From positions 1-42,132 of the forward strand of contig JAHHHD010000043.1 of NCBI GenBank assembly GCA_019359505.1: a DNA stretch of 42,132 nt, written 5' to 3'. The position numbers and the translations under genes are program-made. Position 1 is the first letter of the stretch, and each line of letters starts with the position of its first letter. This document shows positions 32,150 to 40,743 of this stretch, one piece after another. The notes under the pieces are model-generated. The model was given only the letters and a program-made list of their open reading frames with translations, made no database searches and was not told the origin of the DNA. This stretch comes from Drouetiella hepatica Uher 2000/2452 (GTDB lineage: Bacteria > Cyanobacteriota > Cyanobacteriia > Elainellales > Elainellaceae).

Positions 32150-32404
32150 AAGCTGCGGGGTGAGTAACTCGTCAGTAGAATGAGGACTTGCCAAACGCTT
32201 GTTCCTTAGTTTTTAGGAGAACCAAGAATAGGTTAGAAGCTTGGGTAAATTCTTTGCTAGAAATCTCCTAAGATCCTTGTCAAGCTTCTGGCGCAAAAAC
32301 TGTTAAAGCACAGACAATCGACCTAGCCTAGAATTGAGTTAGGCTCAGTGGGTCAGTCCTCTACTCTGCTGAGTTTAACTGAAGCTCACTGAACAGTTTC
32401 TGGG

Positions 32405-33112
32405 ATGGCGATGATTGATTTTGTTGTGTGGGATAGCTTGCTGCACCAGTATGTAGATCAACAGGGACGAGTAGATTACCGCACCTGGAAAAGTCAGCAA
32501 CCTCGGACGTTGGGGAATTGGTTGACGAGATTGGAGCCGTTAAACCTAGACCTAAATCTGACGCGGGATCAGCAGCTTGCACTCTGGATCAACCTCTACA
32601 ATGCGTTCACGATTTCCATGATTCTGGAACATTACCCGATCGCCTCAATTCGACCTGTCGTTCTGGGAATTCCCAACTGGATCGCTTTTCTCTGGTTTTT
32701 CCAGCGCCGAGTCCACCGCTTCTCCAAGCAAACCTACAGTTTGGCTCAAATTGAGAACGAGCTGCTGCGAGAGCGTTTGCAGGAACCCCGCATTCATTTT
32801 GCGATTGTCTGTGCTTCCATTGGCTGTCCGCTGCTGCGCAATCAGGCTTATACACCGGAGCGAGTAGAACAGCAACTAGAAGAGGATATCTATCGCTTTG
32901 TCAACAATCCTAACAAAGTTCGTTACGATACCAAAACGGGGACGCTCTATTGCAGCAAGATTTTCAAATGGTATCGGCAGGACTTTCTGCAAGGGGCAGG
33001 CTCGATTCCTGAATATATTTGCCCCTATCGCAAAGACATCCCTTTGACTGCCTCAACCCCGATCGCCTACCTTGACTATGACTGGAACCTGAATCAGCGG
33101 ACGTCATCGTAG
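32405..33112 (+). CDS. DUF547 domain protein
   Basis: A 235-residue protein that is almost entirely DUF547: LHQYVDQQGRVDYRTWK at the start, DQQLALWINLYNAFTI, RIHFAIVCASIGCPLL and the end segment VRYDTKTGTLYCSKIFKWY. The LYNA and ASIGCP blocks (with a conserved Cys) resemble the core of a papain-like/transglutaminase-type fold, but activity is not shown for the family. No signal peptide or membrane span is seen in this copy. ATG 32405 or 32411 could start it. It converges with the glycosyltransferase gene and overlaps it by 19 bases. Confidence 0.82.
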   Translation: MAMIDFVVWDSLLHQYVDQQGRVDYRTWKSQQPRTLGNWLTRLEPLNLDLNLTRDQQLALWINLYNAFTISMILEHYPIASIRPVVLGIPNWIAFLWFFQRRVHRFSKQTYSLAQIENELLRERLQEPRIHFAIVCASIGCPLLRNQAYTPERVEQQLEEDIYRFVNNPNKVRYDTKTGTLYCSKIFKWYRQDFLQGAGSIPEYICPYRKDIPLTASTPIAYLDYDWNLNQRTSS

Positions 33113-33825
33113 AATTGCTTCAAGCGATCGGCAGAAACCCCAACTCCCCACAAGCAGCCAATACATAGGTAAATAGCCGTTGCTTTCCAGGCTCCCCACT
33201 GGGCAACCCGGCGATCGGAACTTTGCACAATGCGATTAACCTGACGAATTTGCCCTTTTTGCATCAAACGTAGGCACAAATCTCCATCCTCCATAATTGG
33301 CAGCGACTCGTTGAATCCACCGCAATCCCAAAAGTCAACCCGACGACAGAACATTACCTGATCGCCAAACAAGAGGCGTAAGCCTCGGAAGAATAAATGG
33401 GGTCTGAACAGCAACGGTGCATAGTAGGTTTTTAAGTAATTGTGCAATGAGATCCACCAGCGTGTTGTTTTTACTCCTGCCATTAGAGAAATGAAGCCGC
33501 CACAAGCAATAGTTGGGTCGGCTAAGGTTTGCTCAATCACGGCGATTAGATCATTCGGTACCCAGGTATCAGCATGGAGAAAACAGAGAATATCGCCCTT
33601 CGCTGACTTCGCTCCGTGATTCATTTGAACTGAGCGTCCAGGGCGATCGCTATTCAATACTTGCACCGCTGAAGATTCCGCGATCGCAACCGTTTCATCC
33701 CGGCTGCCTCCATCCACCACTAGGACTTCTGCGGGCAGCGGATCGAGTGCTGTGAGTTGCCGCAATGTTCGACCGAGACTGCTTGCTTCATTCAACGTGG
33801 GAATGATGATTGAAACGTGAGGCAT
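33094..33825 (-). CDS. TIGR04283-type glycosyltransferase, arsenosugar-biosynthesis-like
   Basis: A 243-residue family-2 glycosyltransferase. Visible parts are the IPTLNEA start, VVDGGSRDET nucleotide-binding loop, SVQMNHGAK, the FLHADTWVP metal-binding HAD motif, FGDQVMFCRR and GGFNESLPIMEDGDLC, all arranged as in TIGR04283 (arsenosugar biosynthesis glycosyltransferase). A C-terminal hydrophobic stretch (AWKATAIYLCIGCLWGVGV) may attach it to membrane. The donor and acceptor are not predictable, and no arsenic methyltransferase or radical-SAM partner is in the window, so the arsenosugar role rests on family name. The rhodanese gene lies upstream on the same strand, 63 bases away. Confidence 0.85.
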   Translation of the reverse strand: MPHVSIIIPTLNEASSLGRTLRQLTALDPLPAEVLVVDGGSRDETVAIAESSAVQVLNSDRPGRSVQMNHGAKSAKGDILCFLHADTWVPNDLIAVIEQTLADPTIACGGFISLMAGVKTTRWWISLHNYLKTYYAPLLFRPHLFFRGLRLLFGDQVMFCRRVDFWDCGGFNESLPIMEDGDLCLRLMQKGQIRQVNRIVQSSDRRVAQWGAWKATAIYLCIGCLWGVGVSADRLKQFYDDVR

Positions 33826-33888
33826 TTTGCTTTCCTAGGATGAAGAGAGGGGAGAAATGGCGCGATCGTCCTTGATTAAATGCTATGC

Positions 33889-34359
33889 CTAAAGGCGATC
33901 GTGCTTTTCTAAAAGCGTTCCCCACACTACATTGTAAGGATGAACAAGCTGAGTGGGCTGCCCGTTATGAAAGAGCGGTCTCCGCTCATTTGACCATTGG
34001 AACAATCCTCCTTCGAGGTTAAAAACCTGACTAAAGCCAGCTTGATCAAGCTGTTGAGCAACTTTTGCACTCCGATAGCCCACTGAGCAATAGACGACGA
34101 TCGGCTTGTCCTTCGAGACTTCTTTAAGCGTCGGTGCTGCGGTAAAATCAGAACCAACATCAAATTGTCTCGCGGCTGCAAGATGGCTGACTGTATACTC
34201 CTCTTCACTTCTTGTGTCCAAAATAAGTGGATGGAATTCTTTAGAGTCTCCTAATCTCTGGGCAAATTCTACAGTCGTCATTCGTTGGACGAACGGAAAT
34301 TTGAGGCGGATGTATCCTTTGAGTGAATTAAAGATCAGCGATCGTCCAATCCGTGTCAT
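33889..34359 (-). CDS. Rhodanese-like sulfurtransferase
   Basis: A 156-residue single-domain rhodanese. The active loop CSVGYRS carries the persulfide cysteine with a basic Arg, following KPIVVYC; other hallmarks are LILDTRSEEEYTVSHLAAAR and VFNLEGGLFQW. Rhodaneses transfer sulfur, often from thiosulfate or persulfides to cyanide or thiols, and also serve as sulfur carriers. The short basic N-terminus has no clear signal peptide, so it is likely cytoplasmic. It is upstream of the TIGR04283 gene on the minus strand and could share its transcript. The start is the ATG at 34357-34359. Confidence 0.85.
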   Translation of the reverse strand: MTRIGRSLIFNSLKGYIRLKFPFVQRMTTVEFAQRLGDSKEFHPLILDTRSEEEYTVSHLAAARQFDVGSDFTAAPTLKEVSKDKPIVVYCSVGYRSAKVAQQLDQAGFSQVFNLEGGLFQWSNERRPLFHNGQPTQLVHPYNVVWGTLLEKHDRL

Positions 34360-34459
34360 TCTGATGTCAAAGCTTAGAATTTGCAGAGAGTGTGAGCGTC
34401 TCCCTCACATCTAATAAAAGCACAAATCATACTTCATATCCAGCAATGCCATAAACACT

Positions 34460-34702
34460 ATGTCATCTTCCGTTCACGACGCATCAAGCAGCCCTAAACG
34501 CGGTTGTGTCCTTGCAACTGCAATTATCTGGGGTTGCTCAACTGGCATGTTGGGAATCGATCTTCTACTGTCAACAAGTGCCCAGAGTGGAACGGCGATT
34601 GCAATTGCGATCGTTGCTGCGGCTGCGGCGAGTACGATGACAGTCTGGCTATCTACTCAAAAATCCGCCTCAACGAAAGCTAAGGAATCCGATCTCGCGT
34701 AG
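34460..34702 (+). CDS. Small hypothetical protein with two membrane stretches
   Basis: An 80-residue protein that I do not recognise. A polar start (SSSVHDASSSPKRG) is followed by two hydrophobic stretches, CVLATAIIWGCSTGMLGIDL and AIAIAIVAAAAASTMTVWL, and a short Lys/Ser tail. The profile suits a small membrane protein. It is divergent from the rhodanese gene. No Shine-Dalgarno is obvious, so it may be a chance frame, but length and composition favour a real gene. Confidence 0.45.
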   Translation: MSSSVHDASSSPKRGCVLATAIIWGCSTGMLGIDLLLSTSAQSGTAIAIAIVAAAAASTMTVWLSTQKSASTKAKESDLA

Positions 34703-34838
34703 GTTGTCTTCAGCAATGCCTGGTTAACACATAGCAGTATAGCCTAGACAGAGAAATCCCTCTAATGGTAGTCTGCCATACCGTCCTTAGGGCGCAGAAT
34801 AAAGCTAACCAAGTGCTATTGGGAGACAGTTAGCGTTC

Positions 34839-35012
34839 ATGAAAAAGATTCTGCTCCTGGGTTTGCTATTGGGATTAGCTGCCTGTAGCCATTCGTCCTC
34901 TCATGAAAAATTGATCAAAAGTCTGCAAACAATTCAGTCTTGAACGGCTACTGCTCAAATGGTTGGAGAGACTTGGCAACAAGGCACTGTTCCCAATGCT
35001 TATAAGGTCTAA
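34839..35012 (+). pseudogene. Small lipoprotein with an in-frame TGA
   Basis: The ATG at 34839 gives MKKILLLGLLLGLAACSH, a clean lipoprotein signal with lipobox LAAC, after a GGGAGA site. The frame meets TGA at 34941 after IQS, then continues in frame as TATAQMVGETWQQGTVPNAY to a TAA at 35010-35012. The homologous position commonly reads Trp (SWTATAQM) as I recall, so a TGG-to-TGA change is likely. Without readthrough it yields a 34-residue peptide of little more than the anchor. Confidence 0.6.
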
Positions 35013-35090
35013 CCCCATCGCTTATGCCTTTTCCCGAAGAGATTCAGCAGTATCTTTGGCTCAAGAAGCTAGAAAGGAACTTTCAAAAGT

Positions 35091-36434
35091 ATGACATCAC
35101 TGTCTCATTATGATTTGTTTATTGTGGGTGGAGGCTCTGGAGGACTAGCTGCCGCTAGGCGAGCAGCAGACTACGGAGTACAAGTGGCGATCGCAGAACC
35201 AGCCTCGTTAGGAGGTACTTGTAGTGCCCGTGGTTGCATTCCTAAAAAGCTGATGGTTTATGCATCAGGCTTCTCTCAGCTCTTTGAAGATGCTGTGGGA
35301 TATGGTTGGAGCAAGTCGGACTCTCAGTTTGACTGGCAGAAAATGATAGCGGCAGTCAACCATGAAGTGCAGCGATTGGACAAGCTCCATGCCGATTCTT
35401 TGAAGACAGCGGGAGTCAGCTTATTTCGAGCCAAAGCAACGTTTGTGGATAGCCACATGCTGGAGGTCAGGGGGCAGAAAATTACAGCCGATAAAATTCT
35501 AATTGCGGTAGGTGGAAAAGCCATCAAACCCGATATTCTGGGGATTGAGCATGCCCTAGTTTCAGACCAAATGTTTCATTTACCAGAGCAACCTAACCAT
35601 TTGGCGATCGTAGGGGGTGGCTACATCGGCGTTGAGTTTGCGGGTATTATGCAGGGTTTAGGAACTCAGGTGACTCAAATCATCCGAGAGGATATGATTC
35701 TGAAGAAGTTTGATGAAATGATTCGTACTGAGGTGCAGAACGGTATGATTCAGCATGGCGTTCATTGCTTGACGAATACTGAAGTAACAAGCATTGAGAA
35801 GATGCCTGAGGGATTACAGCTAACACTCTCTAATTCATCGCATAAAATCGTTAATGCAGTTCTGTTTGCAACAGGGCGAACTCCTAATGTTGCTGAGCTA
35901 CGATTAGAGAATGCAAAGGTTGAAATTGATCGACAGGCGATCGCAGTCAATGAATTTAGTCAAACTAACCAATCCCATATCTATGCGGTAGGCGATTGCA
36001 CAAATCGCGTCCAATTAACCCCCGTGGCGATCGCCGAAGGAAGGGCATTTGCCGATACGGTATTTGGTAAGCGGCACTGTCGAGTTAACTACAATAACAT
36101 CCCCTCATCGGTCTTTAGTAACCCTCAAGCCGCTTTTGTCGGGCTAACGGAATCCGAAGCTCAACAGCAGTTTGGAGTGGATAATGTTATCGCTTACTGT
36201 ACTACATTCAAACCGTTATTCCATAGCCTGACTGACAGGGATGACACAGCTAGCATGAAACTGGTCGTTGATAAAAAGAGCGATCGCGTACTGGGGGCGC
36301 ATATGGTTGGAGAATATGCGGCAGAAATTATGCAAATTGTGGCGATTGCAGTTACCGCAGGGCTGACAAAGGCAGATTTTGATGCAACAATGCCTCTGCA
36401 TCCGACATCTGCAGAGAAATTTATAATGCTGTAA
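35091..36434 (+). CDS. gor: Glutathione-disulfide reductase
   Basis: A 447-residue FAD-dependent disulfide oxidoreductase that reduces oxidised glutathione with NADPH. The FAD fold is FIVGGGSGGLAAARRAADYG; the redox disulfide is in GGTCSARGCIPKK (C-x4-C); the second nucleotide site is AIVGGGYIGVEFAG; the FAD-binding AVGDCTNRVQLTPVA follows; the C-terminus has HPTSAEK, whose His and Glu (five residues on) form the acid-base pair of the family. Length and motifs are those of cyanobacterial Gor. The residue between CSARG and IPKK differs from the usual CVIRGC, which is unusual but not disabling. It is cytoplasmic. Neighbouring stress-related genes suit an oxidative-stress role. Confidence 0.88.
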   Translation: MTSLSHYDLFIVGGGSGGLAAARRAADYGVQVAIAEPASLGGTCSARGCIPKKLMVYASGFSQLFEDAVGYGWSKSDSQFDWQKMIAAVNHEVQRLDKLHADSLKTAGVSLFRAKATFVDSHMLEVRGQKITADKILIAVGGKAIKPDILGIEHALVSDQMFHLPEQPNHLAIVGGGYIGVEFAGIMQGLGTQVTQIIREDMILKKFDEMIRTEVQNGMIQHGVHCLTNTEVTSIEKMPEGLQLTLSNSSHKIVNAVLFATGRTPNVAELRLENAKVEIDRQAIAVNEFSQTNQSHIYAVGDCTNRVQLTPVAIAEGRAFADTVFGKRHCRVNYNNIPSSVFSNPQAAFVGLTESEAQQQFGVDNVIAYCTTFKPLFHSLTDRDDTASMKLVVDKKSDRVLGAHMVGEYAAEIMQIVAIAVTAGLTKADFDATMPLHPTSAEKFIML

Positions 36435-36592
36435 ATGACGACAACGTTAGAAATATACTTTGAACCGTAGAGTGGTCTATGTTAGTGGTACTTTAATTCT
36501 GCATCTCAACTGACGTTGAAGATCTCTCTCTCATGAAAGAGTACGGTTTGAGAATCAATCGCTTGCCCTAATAAGGGCATTCTTCGACTTAG

Positions 36593-36622
36593 ACAATATT
36601 TGACTTAACAATATTTGACTTA
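36593..36622 (+). repeat. Two tandem 15-bp copies in front of a decayed gene
   Basis: ACAATATTTGACTTA occurs twice back to back and contains TTGACT, a possible -35. It lies 25 bases before the ATG of the stress-protein remnant and may be a duplicated promoter element. The 150 bases before it hold a short TGCCC...GGGCA stem (about 36565) and no gene. Confidence 0.45.
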
Positions 36623-36646
36623 TAAGTATAAGGAAAGATACGAACA

Positions 36647-37006
36647 ATGACGACAGCTACCCATGATGAAAAAGTTACAAGACTGCGGGACCTAGTGAGA
36701 GATTGACTTTTGTATGCTGACAACGATCGCCGAAGATGGCAGTTTGCATAGCCGTCCTAATCAGTCAATGGCGAAATTGAACCCCATGGCGATCTCTGGT
36801 TTTTTACCTATGCTGATACTGCCAAAGTGACAGAAGTCGATCGCGTTGAACAGATCAATGTCAGCTTTTCTGCACCCGACAAACAGCGCTATGTCTCGAT
36901 GTCAGGTACGGCAGGTTGGGTTGCAAAAACGCTCGAGTTCATCAAAGCTGCCACCAGTGACAAATCAGCGGATAGTGGTGAAAATGAAAAGCTCAACTTG
37001 AAATAG
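36647..37006 (+). pseudogene. General-stress FMN-binding protein (pyridoxamine oxidase-like), frameshifted and deleted
   Basis: MTTATHDEKVTRLRDLVRD opens a typical general stress protein 26-like sequence (split-barrel flavin-binding fold). It is broken by a stop, then resumes in changed frames, and from about 36774 reads VNGEIEPHGDLWFFTYAD and NVSFSAPDKQRYVSMSGTA. The next bases jump directly to WVAKTLEFIKAATSDKSADS and GENEKLNLK at a TAG (37004-37006). Thus about 60 internal residues, including the usual LWKPELKAWFP-type stretch, are deleted. A gene of about 165 codons is reduced to 120. The Gor gene upstream may once have been co-regulated. Confidence 0.8.
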
Positions 37007-37017
37007 AAAACGATGTC

Positions 37018-37785
37018 TTACTGTTCTTGATAATTCCATAGCAAGCCACCATCGACGAAGAACGTTGACCCCGTGATGTAATCTGCATCCGCAGATGCCA
37101 AAAATGCGACCAGGGAGGCAACATCTTTGGGTTGTCCTAAGCGCCCTAGTGGAATGTTTTTAATAACTGTGTTGAGTTGATCAGGGTTATTCAAAAGCTC
37201 CTGATTAATGGGAGTTTCAATTGCTCCCGGTGCCACATTATTAATTGTGATGCCCAATGATCCTAGTTCTACAGCTAAGTTTCGCATCATCATCTTAACT
37301 CCGCCTTTACTAGCACAATAAGTTGTAAAGTGAGGAAAAGAAAGCTCTTCGTGAACAGAGCTAATGTTGATGATTTTGCCTGATCGCCCTGTCTCTCGCA
37401 AGTGTTGCACGATCGCTTGAGTTGCAAAAAACACGCCCTTCAGATTTACATTCATGACATTATCATAGTCTTCCTCTGTCACATCCCAGAAGTCACCCTG
37501 CTTTTCCAATCCGGCATTATTGACTAAAATATCGAGCTTCCCAAACTGCTGGATACCCTCAGCAACCATTCTACGGACATCCTCGACTGCTCCTAAATCT
37601 GCTTGAATCACATACCCTCTGCGTCCAGTGGCTTCAACCCCTGCTTTAGTCTCTTCTGCGCCTTCAGGGTGAGATCGATAATCGATAACAATATTGGCTC
37701 CCTCCTCAGCAAGGCGAATGGCGATCGCTTGTCCAATACCCTGACTACTGCCAGTCACTAAAGCGATTTTTCCTTCAAGCTTCAT
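37018..37785 (-). CDS. Short-chain dehydrogenase, glucose 1-dehydrogenase-like
   Basis: A 255-residue NAD(P)-dependent oxidoreductase. The start is ATG 37783-37785 with AGGAGA upstream; the frame is open 46 more codons upstream but that part reads through the neighbouring gene's end. Motifs: TGSSQGIG nucleotide loop, NNAG, ISSVHEE with catalytic Ser, YCASKGG with Tyr and Lys, and NVAPGAIETPI. The overall sequence is the type annotated as glucose 1-dehydrogenase in cyanobacteria; the true substrate may be another sugar or polyol. It follows the GH63-like glycosidase on the same strand by about 70 bases, so the two may act on the same carbohydrate (inference). Confidence 0.85.
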   Translation of the reverse strand: MKLEGKIALVTGSSQGIGQAIAIRLAEEGANIVIDYRSHPEGAEETKAGVEATGRRGYVIQADLGAVEDVRRMVAEGIQQFGKLDILVNNAGLEKQGDFWDVTEEDYDNVMNVNLKGVFFATQAIVQHLRETGRSGKIINISSVHEELSFPHFTTYCASKGGVKMMMRNLAVELGSLGITINNVAPGAIETPINQELLNNPDQLNTVIKNIPLGRLGQPKDVASLVAFLASADADYITGSTFFVDGGLLWNYQEQ

Positions 37786-37853
37786 AGCATTCTCCTGTAA
37801 GGTAATAAGTTGTAATCTGAACAGCTTAGATGAGTGATGCAATGCTGCCTTGA

Positions 37854-40559
37854 TTAGTGACTTCCTGATGCTGTAATTCCAATACGGTTGCCCAAGGCAA
37901 GACGACCAACCAAAGCAGTCCATCCAGTTTGGTGACTGGCTCCTAACCCCCGTCCTGTATCTGCATCAAAGTATTCGTTGAACAGTATTAAATTTTGCCA
38001 GTTGGGATCATCACTGTAGCGTCTCTCCTCACCCTGCCAAGGACATCGCCTCCTATCATCCGGCATAAAGAGTCGCCCTAATCGAGTGCTAATCTCCTGT
38101 GCCACTTGCTGCAAGTTCATTTGCCGTCCTGATCCAGTCGGGCATTCTACTTGCAAAGAATCACCATAGAAATGGTAGTAGCGTTCAAGCGCTTCAATAA
38201 TCAGATAGTTGAGCGGAAACCAGATAGGACCACGCCAGTTAGAATTGCCGCCAAACGTGTCGTTGGTCGATTCACCGGGTGTATACTCAACGCGATATTC
38301 TTGTTCATCCACCCAGAATGAATAGGGATTGTCTCTATGAATTTTAGAGAGTGATCGAATTCCGTAGGGCGACAGAAATTCATTTTCATCGAGCAGGTAA
38401 CGTAACACTTGCAGCAGGCGATCGTGAGTGGGAATCGAGAGTAAGCGACGCTCATGCTGAGGGTCTTCGCGTAAGCAAGAAATTTGCTGCGCCAACTCTG
38501 GACGATTTTCTAATAACCAGTGCATTCGTTTAGAAAAATCTGGCAACGCATCCATGGCAGATTGATCTAGAACCTCAACGGTGAGCAGCGGTAGCAATCC
38601 CACCAGCGATCGCACCCGCAGCGGTACTGCTTTCTCTCCATCAGCAGCTTGATTTTGGCGCAACTGATCGTAGTAAAAGCCATCCTGTTCATCCCACAAT
38701 CCTGTGCCGTCAAAGGTATTGATAGCGCTAGAGATGGACATAAAGTGTTCAAAGAATTTCGAGGCAAGGTCTTCATAGGCTGCATCTTCTGAAGCTAACT
38801 CCATTGCCATTGCCAGCATTGTGCTGCAATAAAATGCCATCCATCCGGTCGCATCGGCTTGCTCCAACTGTCCATCCACAGGCAAGGGATGAGAGCGATC
38901 GAATACACCAATGTTATCCATGCCTAGAAAGCCTCCTGCAAAAATGTTCTTGCCTGCAGCATCTTGACGATTTACCCACCAGGTAAAGTTAATCAGCAAT
39001 TTTTGAAAGACACGGGCTAGAAACAGGCGATCGCGCTGACCTTTGGGAGCCGTAAGCTTGTAAACTCGCCAACATGCCCACGCATGTACCGGAGGATTGC
39101 TATCAGAAAAGCCAAACTCATAGGCAGGCAGTGCCCCATTCGGATGCATGTACCACTCGCGCAGCAACAAAATGAGCTGCTGCTTGGCAAAATCTGGGTC
39201 GATCTTGGACAGGGGAATCATGTGGAAGGCGAGATCCCAGGTCGCGTACCAAGGATACTCCCACTTATCGGGCATGGAAATAACATCGCGATTGTACAAA
39301 TGCTGCGCCCAATTGTGATTAAGTCCCGGTCGAGCAGGCTCAACAGGATAAGTTGGATCGCCTGCTAGCCAATCCGCCACGCTGTAGTGGTAAAACTGCT
39401 TTGACCACAACAATCCGGCACAGGCTTGACGCACAACCTGGCGTTCCTCAAACTTCAGGCTTTCAGGAAGAGCGGCGTAAAAGGCATCCGCTTCCTGAAG
39501 CCGCTGTTCAAACAGTCGATCGAATCCCTCACCAAACGCGGCTTTTGGAGCATTATCTTGAGCAAAGAGCCGCAATTTTAGCGTGACTGTAGCTCCTGCG
39601 GCAATCTGTAGGGGATAGTGTACGGCGGCTTTGGTACCGATCGCTTCTGGATTTACCGCCGCTGTTTGTCCTTGCACCAGATAGCAGTGAAAGGCATCCT
39701 TGACATAAGGGCTAGCATTTGGCGTATTGTATAATTTCTCCGTGTTAGTCTCGTTGTCGGTAAACAATAGCTTTACCGAAGTATCTCCGGGTAGCGGTTC
39801 AGTGACCAGATGAAATTGCCCTAGAGTTGAATGCTCTGCGATTAGCCCTGCGTCATTGCGCTCAATCCTTGGCTTTGGCTCATACCCTTCGCCTGTACGC
39901 CCCCAAGACCAAGTGTTCTTAAACCATAGAGTTGGCAAGATGTGAAGTGGAGCAGCTTGGGCACCGCGATTGGCGATCGTCACCCGGATCAAAATATCAT
40001 TAGGACCAGCTTTGGCGTACTCGACGAATACATCAAAATAATGATTCTCATCAAAAATGCCCGTGTCTAACAGCTCATACTCGCGCTCTTGCGGGCTGCG
40101 GCGCTGGTTTTCTTCGACTAGCTGCACGTACGGAAACTCAGCTTGCGGATATTTGTACAGCGCTTTGCAGTAAGAATGAGTCGGAGTCGCATCAAGGTAA
40201 AAATAACACTCTTTTACGTCTTCACCGTGATTGCCTTCAGTGTTACTCAAGCCAAACATCCGCTCTTTCAAAATCGGGTCGCGTTCATTCCACAGTGCAA
40301 TTGCAAAGCAAAGCCGTCCTTTGCGATCACACAATCCCAACAGACCATCTTCACCCCAGCGATAGGCACGACTGCGAGCCTGATCATGGGGAAAGGAGTC
40401 CCAACTTAACCCCTCAACTGAGTAGTCTTCGCGTACTGTGCCCCATTGCCGCTCAGAAAGATAGGTTCCCCAGCGCTTCCAGTCTTGCTCCCGTCGTGCG
40501 TCTTCTGCTAAACGTTGAGACTCATCACTGAGATTGTTGTCTGTCATGTCATCTTTCAA
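37854..40559 (-). CDS. GH63 / MGH1-like glycosidase
   Basis: A 901-residue protein matching the cyanobacterial and archaeal GH63/MGH1-type glucosidases: WGTYLSERQWGTVREDYS, YRWGEDGLLGLCD and GNHGEDVKECYFYLD near the N-terminus; EYPWYATWDLAFHMIPL, FGFSDSNPPVHAWACWRVY, then NDTFGGNSNWRGPIWFPLNY and ASHQTGWTALVGRLALGNR at the end. This is a beta-sandwich followed by an (alpha/alpha)6 barrel. The DSNPPVHAW and WRGPIW regions would line the active site, with an Asp/Glu acid pair. No signal peptide is seen, so it is cytoplasmic and may hydrolyse compatible-solute or glycan alpha-glucosides or mannosides (inference). The ATG at 40559 or four codons later could be the start. Confidence 0.82.
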   Translation of the reverse strand: MKDDMTDNNLSDESQRLAEDARREQDWKRWGTYLSERQWGTVREDYSVEGLSWDSFPHDQARSRAYRWGEDGLLGLCDRKGRLCFAIALWNERDPILKERMFGLSNTEGNHGEDVKECYFYLDATPTHSYCKALYKYPQAEFPYVQLVEENQRRSPQEREYELLDTGIFDENHYFDVFVEYAKAGPNDILIRVTIANRGAQAAPLHILPTLWFKNTWSWGRTGEGYEPKPRIERNDAGLIAEHSTLGQFHLVTEPLPGDTSVKLLFTDNETNTEKLYNTPNASPYVKDAFHCYLVQGQTAAVNPEAIGTKAAVHYPLQIAAGATVTLKLRLFAQDNAPKAAFGEGFDRLFEQRLQEADAFYAALPESLKFEERQVVRQACAGLLWSKQFYHYSVADWLAGDPTYPVEPARPGLNHNWAQHLYNRDVISMPDKWEYPWYATWDLAFHMIPLSKIDPDFAKQQLILLLREWYMHPNGALPAYEFGFSDSNPPVHAWACWRVYKLTAPKGQRDRLFLARVFQKLLINFTWWVNRQDAAGKNIFAGGFLGMDNIGVFDRSHPLPVDGQLEQADATGWMAFYCSTMLAMAMELASEDAAYEDLASKFFEHFMSISSAINTFDGTGLWDEQDGFYYDQLRQNQAADGEKAVPLRVRSLVGLLPLLTVEVLDQSAMDALPDFSKRMHWLLENRPELAQQISCLREDPQHERRLLSIPTHDRLLQVLRYLLDENEFLSPYGIRSLSKIHRDNPYSFWVDEQEYRVEYTPGESTNDTFGGNSNWRGPIWFPLNYLIIEALERYYHFYGDSLQVECPTGSGRQMNLQQVAQEISTRLGRLFMPDDRRRCPWQGEERRYSDDPNWQNLILFNEYFDADTGRGLGASHQTGWTALVGRLALGNRIGITASGSH

Positions 40560-40743
40560 GTTTTGCGAATCAACGAATGCATTTAGGATAAAGTATTACT
40601 CGCTGCCTGCACATATTCTGTATGTATAAGATAATTTCAATTCACGATTTTCAGTCTGTTACAGAATGCTCAGCAAAGTTGCACTATCGTCCCCGCCGCG
40701 CAGATTCACCGGATTTGTAGAAGCAAGTCACCAACCTTTGGCA

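Noticed and set aside
37786-37923. Upstream extension of the SDR gene by 46 codons
   Set aside because: It overlaps the glycosidase end and the family starts at MKLEGKIALVTG, which has AGGAGA upstream.
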